A stretch of 23,054 nucleotides of DNA, taken from assembly GCA_002779045.1 (NCBI GenBank), contig PEXO01000066.1, positions 1 to 23,054 on the forward strand. The letters are read 5' to 3'. Position numbers and translations under genes: made by a program. Below, one piece after another: positions 1 to 6,278 of the stretch (position 1 is its first letter; each line of letters starts with the position of its first letter). The notes under the pieces are model-generated. The model worked only from the letters and a program-made list of their open reading frames with translations, did no database searches and had not been told where the DNA came from. Origin of the DNA: Elusimicrobia bacterium CG08_land_8_20_14_0_20_59_10. GTDB lineage: Bacteria > Elusimicrobiota > Elusimicrobia > Elusimicrobiales > UBA9959.

Positions 1-66
1 TTCGCCATCAGCGTGGTCTTCGTCTGGCGCTCCTTCTACTGCATGCGCATTCCCACCGGGAAATAA
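1..66 (+). CDS. C-terminal end of an unknown protein (partial)
   Basis: An open frame enters from the left edge and ends at TAA 64-66. It encodes 21 residues with a hydrophobic, aromatic-rich stretch followed by a short basic tail (ending RIPTGK). It could be the last membrane helix of a membrane protein, but 21 residues cannot identify the family. A strong terminator starts 17 bases after the stop, which supports this being a genuine gene end. Confidence 0.55.
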   Translation, partial: FAISVVFVWRSFYCMRIPTGK

Positions 67-82
67 GGAATACCGGGCTTAC

Positions 83-122
83 AAATAAAACTCCCCGCTT
101 TTCTGCGGGGAGTTTTATTTTT
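83..122 (+). terminator. Rho-independent terminator, possibly bidirectional
   Basis: A perfect 16-bp stem (83-98 with 105-120; arms aaataaaactccccgc and its complement) closes a 6-base loop. The GC core is flanked by an A run on the left and a T run on the right, so it would work as an intrinsic terminator on either strand. It sits just after the stop codon at 66. Confidence 0.9.
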
Positions 123-162
123 AAGGGGGATCGCGGTACGGGGAGGGTCGCTAATCTTTCGC

Positions 163-191
163 TGGACTATGTAGAGGACTTTTCTTAAAAT
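163..191 (+). promoter_or_regulatory. Possible promoter for the DUF218 gene
   Basis: TGGACT (163-168) and TAAAAT (186-191) are separated by 17 bp, a fair match to a sigma-70 promoter. The predicted start near 198 gives a leader of about 80 nt. That leader has a GGAGGAG run (221-227) partly inside a 6-bp hairpin (224-229 with 241-246), about 50 nt before the start codon and with no start codon at normal distance. The rest of 121-280 shows no gene. Confidence 0.3.
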
Positions 192-280
192 TAGATGATA
201 GTGACGGATAGTTGCATTTTGGAGGAGCGTTCCCCCTGGCCGCTCCCGACTTCGCACCACGGTCCCTGTTGGCTTGAATT

Positions 281-1021
281 ATGTTCTTCATTAAAAAACT
301 TATAGCGGCGTTCGTGCTGCCCCCGGGGATATTCGTGGCGGCGCTGGGAGCGGCGGCTGTCTGGTTCTGGCGCGGTTCGAGGAAGGCGGCGTGGACTTTC
401 GCCGCGCTGGGGGCGGTGCTATGGATATGTTCGATGAATGTTTTTAGTGATGCGCTGCTCCGGCCGCTGGAGCGGGCTTATTCCGCGCCGGCGGCGCCGG
501 GGGGGGATGTTATTATCGCGCTGGGCGGCGGGGCTTATGATACGGAGACCGTTTTCTCGGCCGGGGAACGGCTTCAGGCTTCCAGCCTGGAGAGGGTGAG
601 CGCCGCGGCGCTTCTGCATAAGAAGACGGGGCTGCCGGTCATAGTTTCGGGCGGGGCGGTATTCTCCGGCATAGCCGAAGCGGAGGCTGCTGCCGCGTAC
701 CTGGCCGAGCTGGGGGTGCCGCAAAAGAGCATTATTAAGGAAAGCGCCGCGCGCGACACGAAAGAAAATGCCCTGTTCAGCCGCAGGATATGCCAGGAAC
801 GCGGCTATAAAAGGATAATCCTGCTCACCTCCGCCTCGCATCTGCCCCGCTCGGTATACCTGTTTAAAAAGGCCGGGTTTACGGATATCGTCCCTTTCCC
901 GGTGACCCGCACCACCCAGCGGGCCCGGCTGACATACCGCGACCTCCTGCCTGTCAGCCTGAACGGCGCCTCCCGGGCACTGAACGAATACATCGGGCTC
1001 CTTTATTACCGGCTGTTTTAG
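281..1021 (+). CDS. DUF218 / YdcF-ElyC-like membrane protein
   Basis: A 246-residue protein with two N-terminal membrane helices (about 5-29 and 38-56), then a soluble DUF218 domain from about residue 75 to 240. Family marks include the DVIIALGGG strand-loop (76-84), the VSGG segment (122-125), the ESAARDTKENA block (about 154-164) and TSASHLPRS (183-191). The usual order of membrane helices followed by DUF218 matches YdcF/ElyC/SanA proteins, which in enterobacteria are linked to envelope and peptidoglycan-precursor homeostasis; the biochemical activity is not settled. The ATG start fits the family's typical hydrophobic N-terminus, although no good ribosome binding site precedes it. It stands alone between two terminator-like hairpins, so it is probably monocistronic. 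The family is confident; the specific role is inference. Confidence 0.85.
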   Translation: MFFIKKLIAAFVLPPGIFVAALGAAAVWFWRGSRKAAWTFAALGAVLWICSMNVFSDALLRPLERAYSAPAAPGGDVIIALGGGAYDTETVFSAGERLQASSLERVSAAALLHKKTGLPVIVSGGAVFSGIAEAEAAAAYLAELGVPQKSIIKESAARDTKENALFSRRICQERGYKRIILLTSASHLPRSVYLFKKAGFTDIVPFPVTRTTQRARLTYRDLLPVSLNGASRALNEYIGLLYYRLF

Positions 1022-1030
1022 CCTTTTGTG

Positions 1031-1060
1031 CTGTCATTCATAGGGAAAAAAAGGTAAAAT
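1031..1060 (+). promoter_or_regulatory. Possible infC operon promoter
   Basis: CTGTCA (1031-1036) and TAAAAT (1055-1060) are 18 bp apart, in the only AT-rich stretch before infC. The predicted transcript start near 1067 would put the 1070-1104 hairpin at the very 5' end of the message. Confidence 0.35.
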
Positions 1061-1069
1061 ATAGCCTAT

Positions 1070-1104
1070 ACGGGGAAGCCGCACGTATCGGGCTTCCCGT
1101 TTTT
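1070..1104 (+). terminator. Terminator-like hairpin in the infC leader (attenuator candidate)
   Basis: An 8-bp stem (1073-1080 with 1091-1098), extendable by two pairs past a bulged G, is followed by five Ts (1100-1104). It lies 49 nt after the DUF218 stop and 30 nt before the infC start. Only about 17 bp separate it from the infC ribosome binding site, too little for a promoter. So infC transcripts probably pass through it, and it may serve both as terminator for the upstream gene and as attenuator for infC. Confidence 0.55.
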
Positions 1105-1133
1105 GTACAGCCGAGGTCCACAGGAGGAAGCGT

Positions 1134-1769
1134 TTGTCCCACGATAAAAGAATTAAGGTGAACAGGAACGTTACGGCCCCGCAGATTCGTCTTATAGATA
1201 TGCACGGGACCATGCTGGGCATTAAACCGCTTATAGAGGCCGTTACTATGGCCAAGGGCGCCGGGCTCGACCTAGTGGAGATCTCGCCGGACGCCAATCC
1301 TCCGGTCTGCAAGGTGATGGATTTTTCCAAGTTCCTTTACGAGAAGGATAAGCAGGACAAGGAGAACAGGAAGAAGCAGCGGTCCGGCATTATAAAGGAA
1401 ATACGGGTTAACCCGCGTATAGCCAGCCACGATCTTGAGACCAAGATAAAGCATATAGAGCAGTTCCTGAAGGAGCATAACAAGGTGCGCGTCACCGTGG
1501 TGTTCCGCGGCCGCGAGAACCAGCACAGGAACCTGGGCGAGGAGATACTCAGCGCCGTGCGCGACCATCTTTCAGAGGTGGGCGCCCCGGAAGGCCGCCC
1601 GCAGATGATGGGCAACCGCATGAGCATAATGCTGGCGCCCACGCACGGCGGAAAGGGCCAGCCCCCGGTGCAAAAATCCAAAGCCCAGGCGGCGAAGCCG
1701 CCCCGGCCCGCGGCGCAGCCCGCGGTTCAGCCCCCGTTGAACCCGGAGGTAAAGCAGCAGCCGCAATAA
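1134..1769 (+). CDS. infC: Translation initiation factor IF-3
   Basis: IF-3 binds the 30S subunit, keeps it from joining 50S too early, and checks the initiator tRNA and start codon. The N-terminal domain carries APQIRLIDMHG, LDLVEISPDANPPVCKVMD and the basic linker FLYEKDKQDKENRKKQR. The C-terminal domain carries KEIRVNPRIASHDLETKIKH, KVRVTVVFRGRE and MGNRMSIMLAP. The start is TTG at 1134, behind a strong AGGAGGAAG site (1122-1130). Rare infC start codons are known elsewhere (AUU in Escherichia coli, used for self-regulation), so the TTG may matter. At 211 residues it is about 30-35 longer than usual because of a C-terminal tail rich in Pro, Ala, Gln and Lys. First gene of infC-rpmI-rplT-pheS-pheT. 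Confidence 0.97.
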   Translation: MSHDKRIKVNRNVTAPQIRLIDMHGTMLGIKPLIEAVTMAKGAGLDLVEISPDANPPVCKVMDFSKFLYEKDKQDKENRKKQRSGIIKEIRVNPRIASHDLETKIKHIEQFLKEHNKVRVTVVFRGRENQHRNLGEEILSAVRDHLSEVGAPEGRPQMMGNRMSIMLAPTHGGKGQPPVQKSKAQAAKPPRPAAQPAVQPPLNPEVKQQPQ

Positions 1770-1771
1770 GC

Positions 1772-1801
1772 TTTTCAGGAAGCGCCGCGAAGTTATATAA
1801 T
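1772..1801 (+). promoter_or_regulatory. Internal promoter before rpmI
   Basis: TTTTCA (1772-1777) and a perfect TATAAT (1796-1801) are 18 bp apart, just after the infC stop. The predicted start near 1808 gives a short leader carrying a 6-bp hairpin (1813-1818 with 1822-1827) and then the GAGAGAAG ribosome binding site for rpmI. This would let the two ribosomal protein genes be made independently of infC. Confidence 0.5.
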
Positions 1802-1842
1802 TACGGACAGGCCCCCGGCGGCCGGGGACAAGAGAGAAGAAT

Positions 1843-2046
1843 ATGCCTAAAATGAAAACCCATAGCGGAGCCAAAAAACGTTTCAGGAAGACCAGCTCCG
1901 GTAAATGGCAGCACAGGAAGTCGGGTCTTCGCCATCTTTTAACAGGGATGTCCGCCAAGCGCGGCAGGAATCTCCATACCGCTAAGGTGGAGGAGAAGAA
2001 TTCCTCCGAAGGCCGTCTGATCGCGGATTATCTTCCTTACAAGTAA
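1843..2046 (+). CDS. rpmI: 50S ribosomal protein L35
   Basis: A 67-residue, strongly basic protein of the normal L35 length. It opens with the family signature MPKMKTHSGAKKRF, followed by a Lys/Arg-rich segment (KTSSGKWQHRKSGLRH) and LLTGMSAKRGRNL. L35 is a late-assembling protein of the large subunit. It has a good purine-rich ribosome binding site (GAGAGAAG) and lies 73 bp after infC and 12 bp before rplT, so it is almost certainly co-transcribed with rplT. Confidence 0.97.
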   Translation: MPKMKTHSGAKKRFRKTSSGKWQHRKSGLRHLLTGMSAKRGRNLHTAKVEEKNSSEGRLIADYLPYK

Positions 2047-2058
2047 CCGGGGCCACCT

Positions 2059-2442
2059 ATGAGAATAAAATACAGCGTACCCAGGCACAAGAGAAAAAAG
2101 AAAGTTTTAAAGCTAGCCAAGGGCTTCTACGGCGACAAGGGCGTACGTCTTCGCCAGGCCAAGCAGCAGGTGGACAAATCCCTCACCATGGCTTATGTGC
2201 ACCGCCGCGACAAGAAGGGCGACATGCGCAAGATCTGGATAGTGCGCCTGAACGCCGCCGCCCGCGAAGAGGGCATGTCTTACAGCCGGCTCATGGACGG
2301 CCTTCACAAGGCCAGGATAACCCTGAACCGCAAAATGCTGTCGGAAATAGCCATACGCGACCCCCGGTCTTTCAAGCAGCTGGCTGAAATAGCCAGGAAA
2401 GCCATCGGGACCATCAAGAAAGTCGTCGGCACCGAGAGATAG
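2059..2442 (+). CDS. rplT: 50S ribosomal protein L20
   Basis: A 127-residue basic protein, a little longer than the usual 115-120. It shows the L20 pattern: a basic N-terminal arm (VPRHKRKKKVLKLAKGFYG), a central part with YVHRRDKKGDMRKIWIVRLNA and AAREEGMSYSRLMDGL, and the helical end LNRKMLSEIAIRDPRSFKQL. L20 binds 23S rRNA early in assembly. In several bacteria it also represses its own operon by binding a leader RNA, which makes the hairpins upstream of infC and rpmI worth noting. The ribosome binding site before the ATG is weak, and only 12 bp separate it from rpmI, so translation is probably coupled. Confidence 0.97.
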   Translation: MRIKYSVPRHKRKKKVLKLAKGFYGDKGVRLRQAKQQVDKSLTMAYVHRRDKKGDMRKIWIVRLNAAAREEGMSYSRLMDGLHKARITLNRKMLSEIAIRDPRSFKQLAEIARKAIGTIKKVVGTER

Positions 2443-2469
2443 GACAAGCCTTGAACGCGACAGGGTGGA

Positions 2470-2519
2470 GCGTAGCGACACCGCAGTGCGAAGCGACACA
2501 AGATAATACTCGGGAGTAT
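2470..2519 (+). promoter_or_regulatory. Short direct repeat and hairpin ahead of pheS
   Basis: Two 12-base copies (gcgtagcgacac 2470-2481 and gcgaagcgacac 2488-2499, 11 of 12 identical) are followed by a 5-bp hairpin (2506-2510 with 2515-2519). The hairpin loop and right arm contain GGGAG (2512-2516), the only ribosome binding site for the pheS GTG at 2522. Folding could therefore hinder pheS translation. Confidence 0.35.
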
Positions 2520-2521
2520 CC

Positions 2522-3583
2522 GTGCCTGAATCAGCTTCCGCAATAAAGTGGAAGGAGAAACTGTCCGCAATACGGGACAGTTTTTCCGTTTCTATAGCAC
2601 AAAAGCCCGCCGGGAACCCGGAGGCGCTTGAGCTGCGCTTTCTGGGCCGCAAAGGCGAACTGGCCCTGCTCCTGCGGGACCTGAAAGATATTCCCCTGGA
2701 AGAGCGCAAGCCTTTGGGCGCGCTGGGCAATACCGCCAAAGAAGAGATGACGGTGAAACTTGCCGGGCTGAGAGGCGCAGCCGGCCCCTCAGGGGCCGCC
2801 GTTAAGTCGGACCTGGACCTGACTCTGCCGGGCTGGCCTTTCCCCAGGGGCAGTCTGCACCCGCTCACGCACACGATGAACCGTCTGGCCGAGGGCTTCC
2901 TGAAGCTCGGCTTCACCATGTCCGACGGGCCGCTCATCGAGGACGATCATCACAATTTCGAGGCGCTGAACTTCCCGCCGTTCCATCCCGCGCGCGACAT
3001 GCAGGACACGTTCTATGTCGACCTGAAGGATGCGTCGGGCAAGGATATGCTGCTGCGCACCCACACTTCCCCGGTGCAGATACGTTCCATGGAGAAACAG
3101 GAGCCGCCGCTGCGTGTTTTCCACACCGGCCGCGTGTTCCGCTCCGAGGCCGTGGACGCCAGCCATTCTTTCACCTTCCACCAGATAGAGGGGCTTTACG
3201 TCGATAAGGGCGTGAGCATGGCCGACCTGAAATGGACCGTGGACGCTTTCATGAAGGACCTGTTCGGCTCCGCTGTGAAGACGCGTTTCAACCCTTCCTA
3301 TTTTCCGTTCGTGGAACCGGGCGCGGAAGTGGAGATGTCCTGCATTTTCTGCAAAGGTTCCACAGGGCGCTGTCCCGTCTGCAAGAGCACCGGCTGGCTG
3401 GAGCTGATGGGCGCCGGCATGGTGCATCCGAACGTGCTGAAAGGCTGCAAGTACGACCCTGAAAAGTGGAGCGGCTTCGCCTTCGGCGGCGGCATAGAGC
3501 GTTTTGCCATGCTGCTTTACGGCATCAGCGATATGCGCATGCTTTATGAGAACGACCTGCGTATCTTGAAGCAGGTCCAGTAG
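2522..3583 (+). CDS. pheS: Phenylalanyl-tRNA synthetase alpha subunit
   Basis: This is the catalytic subunit of the (alpha-beta)2 enzyme that charges tRNA-Phe. It has 353 residues, the normal size. A helical N-terminal arm (about 1-100) precedes the class II catalytic core. Motif 2 is seen as FHTGRVFRSEAVDASHSFTF, followed by HQIEGLYVDKG; motif 3 as FAFGGGIERFAMLLYGISD. A four-cysteine knuckle lies at C274-x2-C277 and C284-x2-C287, just before the conserved GAGMVHPNVL, as in many bacterial PheS proteins. The start is GTG at 2522 with GGGAG five bases upstream. It is 79 bp after rplT and 190 bp before pheT, an unusually wide gap for this pair. Confidence 0.97.
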   Translation: MPESASAIKWKEKLSAIRDSFSVSIAQKPAGNPEALELRFLGRKGELALLLRDLKDIPLEERKPLGALGNTAKEEMTVKLAGLRGAAGPSGAAVKSDLDLTLPGWPFPRGSLHPLTHTMNRLAEGFLKLGFTMSDGPLIEDDHHNFEALNFPPFHPARDMQDTFYVDLKDASGKDMLLRTHTSPVQIRSMEKQEPPLRVFHTGRVFRSEAVDASHSFTFHQIEGLYVDKGVSMADLKWTVDAFMKDLFGSAVKTRFNPSYFPFVEPGAEVEMSCIFCKGSTGRCPVCKSTGWLELMGAGMVHPNVLKGCKYDPEKWSGFAFGGGIERFAMLLYGISDMRMLYENDLRILKQVQ

Positions 3584-3588
3584 GGGGC

Positions 3589-3743
3589 GGTTTCACCGGG
3601 AAGACCGGAACGCGGAACCGCCGTCGAGAAAGTCGCCTTCGGCGACACGCACACCGTGCTCGCGGCTGCCCGCCTCGGGCCTCGCGCTGTGCAAGCCCGG
3701 CCCTCCGGCAGGCTTGCGCTAACCCGGTCTCCCCGTTGAAACC
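3589..3743 (+). repeat. 155-bp element with 20-bp terminal inverted repeats between pheS and pheT
   Basis: The ends, ggtttcaccgggaagaccgg (3589-3608) and ccggtctccccgttgaaacc (3724-3743), are inverted copies matching at 18 of 20 positions; one of the two differences still allows a G-U pair in RNA. Inside are further hairpins: 3632-3637 with 3641-3646, 3668-3672 with 3676-3680, and 3691-3697 with 3711-3717. No open frame of interest lies inside. It begins 6 bp after the pheS stop and ends 30 bp before pheT. It looks either like a small non-coding mobile repeat (MITE-like) or like a folded leader RNA for pheT. Confidence 0.6.
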
Positions 3744-3773
3744 TAAGGGTTAGAAGTAGAAGAGAAAAAAGGC

Positions 3774-6161
3774 ATGAAAATCTTATACTCGTGGCTTGCT
3801 GACTTTATCGAAAATCCTCCGCCGCCGCAGGAGCTGGCGGAGAAGCTGGGCCGCATCGGGCTGAAGGTGGAGGAGACAAAGAAGACCGGCGCGTCGTTTA
3901 CCGGCGTCTGCGTGGGACGGATAGAGAAGATAGACAGGCACCCCAACGCCGATAAACTGGCGCTGGTGGAGGTCAGCGACGGCAAGGACGTGCTGCGCGT
4001 GGTCTGCGGCGCGAAGAATATCGCGGTGGGCCAGAAGATCCCTTTTGCCAAAGTGGGCGCCGTTCTTTCCGGGGGGGAGCTTAAGAAGGCCAAAATACGC
4101 GGCGTGGAATCGGAAGGGATGATCTGCTCCGCCGATGAACTGGGTCTTGAAGGTTATGATAATACCGGGATACTCGTCCTGTCCGATTGCGCCGCGCCGG
4201 GCGCGGATGCCGCTGCGCTTTTCCCTAAAGCCGATTATACGCTTGAAGTGGAGATGCTTCCCAACCAGTCGCATTGTCTTTCACATTACGCGCTGGCGCG
4301 CGAGTTCTGCCTGTTCTACGGGCTGAAGCTGAAGGAAGCGGAAATTTTCGGGGGAGCGGCGCCGGACCGCGGCCTTCCCGTGTCTATAGAAGCGCCGGAG
4401 CTGTGCTGGCGCTACACCGCCATAGTTATGCGGGGCGTGCGGGGCGCAAAGACCCCGGACTGGATGGCCGAGCGCCTGCGCGCGATGGGTTCCAACCCCA
4501 AGGGGAATATACTTATAGACGGAGCCAATTACGTAATGTACGAGCTGGGCCAGCCGCTGCATTGTTTTGATATTTCAAAGCTTGCCGGCCCGGAGATACG
4601 CGTGCGCAGGGCTCTGCCCGGCGAGGCGTTCAGGACGCTGGAGAACAGAGACCTGAAGCTGGACCCCGGTATGCTCGTCATAGCCGACGCGAAGCGCCCG
4701 GCGGCGCTGGCCGGCGTGATGGGCGGGCTCGAGAGCGCGGTTTCGGACCTTACCGACGCGATACTTATAGAGTCCGCGCGCTTTCATCCGCCCACGGTGC
4801 GCCTTGCCTCCAAGACCTCCGGCATAAGGAGCGAGTCCTCCTACCGCTTCGAGCGCGGCACGGATCCGGAGCTTACCGTTAAAGCGGCGCGCCGTTTTGC
4901 CGGGCTCATACTTGAGGCGGCACAAGGCGCCAAAGTGGAGCAGGTGTCCGACAATTACCCGGTCAAATACCAGCCGCCGGTCATCGAGGTCTCGCCGGAG
5001 CGGATCAACGCCATTCTCGGCACCGGCATAGCCGCCGGTGAGATCTACGCCTGTCTTAAAGCTTTTCAGCCGGGCATCAGGGACGTTAAGCCGTGGAAAT
5101 TCCTGGTGCCGTCCTACCGGAAGGATATCGAATCCGTCTGGGACGTTTCCGAAGAGGTCGCGCGCTATATAGGGTACGACGTTATCCCTTCGGAGTCCGC
5201 TATGCCCATGCGGCCGTCCTGCGTGACGGCGAACTGGGCCGCTTGTGCCGAGATGAAGAATACTCTTGCGGCGCTGGGCTTTTCCGAGGCGTATAATTAC
5301 GACCTGGTATCGTCCAGGGAAATTGAGGCCTGCGCGCTGGACGCGGCCGGGGCTATAGAGCTCAGGAACCCGCTGTCGTCTGATTTTCAGTATCTGCGCC
5401 AGACCCTGCTGCCGGGGCTGCTGAAGACCTTGCGCTATAACCTCAACCGCGGCCGCGATTCCGTGCTGGTGTTCGAGACGGGCTCGGTCTATGCCGGGAA
5501 GGACGCCGCAAAGACCGAGCGGGTGGATTGCGCCGGGCTGATGTGCGGCGGCTTCCCGGAGGGCGGCTTCTGGAAGGGCGGGCAGGGTTCGGCGGAGTTT
5601 TACCACCTCAAGGGCGTCGTGAGCCGGCTGTTTGCGGGAAAGGGCGGTTTCCGTTTTGAGAAGCCGAAGAAGGCGCCGGAATATTTTATGCCGGATGCCT
5701 GCCTTGAGATGAAGCTGGGCGGCGGCTCCGCGGGGTACGTAGGGCGGTTGTCGCCGGCGGTGGCCGGGGCTTTTGACTTCAAGGATAATAATATTTTCTA
5801 TTTCGAGGTCCCGCTGGATTGCCTTGCCGCGGCCTGGAAGCCGGATTTCTGGCAGAAGATCGCGAAGATCAAGCCGGTGTCGGCTTTCCCTCAGAATTGG
5901 CGGGACCTGTCCATAGTGCTGGAGGAGCGTTATGCGTGGGGGGAGCTGGAGCGTTCGTTCTCCGGCATACAGGACCTTGCCTCGGCGCGGCTTATAGACG
6001 TGTTCAAAAGCAAGAATATCCCCGGGGGTCACAGAAGCCTGACGATACGGTTTTCTTTCTCGTCCATGACGAAGACCCTCAACGACACGGAAGTGGGCGA
6101 GCGCATGAGCGCCGTGCTGGCAAAACTTTCAAAGGGCTTTGGCGCTAAACTCCGCTCCTGA
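3774..6161 (+). CDS. pheT: Phenylalanyl-tRNA synthetase beta subunit
   Basis: A 795-residue subunit, the standard length. It pairs with PheS, and the family edits misacylated Tyr-tRNA-Phe. Order of parts: an N-terminal segment (MKILYSWLADFIE); an EMAP-type tRNA-binding domain at about 40-150 (VGRIEKIDRHPNADKLALVE, VRGVESEGMICSADELGL-like segment); the B3/B4 editing region (ANYVMYELGQPLHCFD, LAGVMGG); the B5 domain (YRKDIESVWDVSEEVARYIGYD); a catalytic-like core; and a C-terminal anticodon-binding FDX-ACB domain (about 700-795, FPQNWRDLSIVLEE through MTKTLNDTEV). It ends with TGA. The ribosome binding site before the ATG is only AAGG-like. A long open frame on the opposite strand is a composition shadow. 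Confidence 0.97.
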   Translation: MKILYSWLADFIENPPPPQELAEKLGRIGLKVEETKKTGASFTGVCVGRIEKIDRHPNADKLALVEVSDGKDVLRVVCGAKNIAVGQKIPFAKVGAVLSGGELKKAKIRGVESEGMICSADELGLEGYDNTGILVLSDCAAPGADAAALFPKADYTLEVEMLPNQSHCLSHYALAREFCLFYGLKLKEAEIFGGAAPDRGLPVSIEAPELCWRYTAIVMRGVRGAKTPDWMAERLRAMGSNPKGNILIDGANYVMYELGQPLHCFDISKLAGPEIRVRRALPGEAFRTLENRDLKLDPGMLVIADAKRPAALAGVMGGLESAVSDLTDAILIESARFHPPTVRLASKTSGIRSESSYRFERGTDPELTVKAARRFAGLILEAAQGAKVEQVSDNYPVKYQPPVIEVSPERINAILGTGIAAGEIYACLKAFQPGIRDVKPWKFLVPSYRKDIESVWDVSEEVARYIGYDVIPSESAMPMRPSCVTANWAACAEMKNTLAALGFSEAYNYDLVSSREIEACALDAAGAIELRNPLSSDFQYLRQTLLPGLLKTLRYNLNRGRDSVLVFETGSVYAGKDAAKTERVDCAGLMCGGFPEGGFWKGGQGSAEFYHLKGVVSRLFAGKGGFRFEKPKKAPEYFMPDACLEMKLGGGSAGYVGRLSPAVAGAFDFKDNNIFYFEVPLDCLAAAWKPDFWQKIAKIKPVSAFPQNWRDLSIVLEERYAWGELERSFSGIQDLASARLIDVFKSKNIPGGHRSLTIRFSFSSMTKTLNDTEVGERMSAVLAKLSKGFGAKLRS

Positions 6162-6172
6162 GGCGGCCGGCT

Positions 6173-6205
6173 TTGTTTCGGAAATACCCGCGGTTCCCCT
6201 ATAAT
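6173..6205 (+). promoter_or_regulatory. Possible promoter for the radical SAM gene
   Basis: A perfect TATAAT lies at 6200-6205. Upstream TTGTTT (6173-6178) is 21 bp away, and TTTCGG (6176-6181) is at 18 bp, so the -35 is poor. A start near 6212 excludes the ATG at 6209 as a start codon. Confidence 0.35.
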
Positions 6206-6278
6206 AAAATGCGCGATTTCTTAAAACGCCTCCGTGCGCGCCGCCCGGTCCCGGTATCCGTGCAGCGCTTATTTATTT

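Noticed and set aside
3589..3743. T-box riboswitch or Phe leader-peptide attenuator for pheT
   Set aside because: No Phe-codon run in a short ORF, no T-box sequence and no terminator with a T run are seen in this gap.
4575..6032. A 485-codon open frame on the minus strand
   Set aside because: It lies fully within pheT, whose motifs are clear. High GC at third positions opens antisense frames; the product has no recognisable domain. The same applies to long minus-strand frames at 10043-11119 and 11929-13305.
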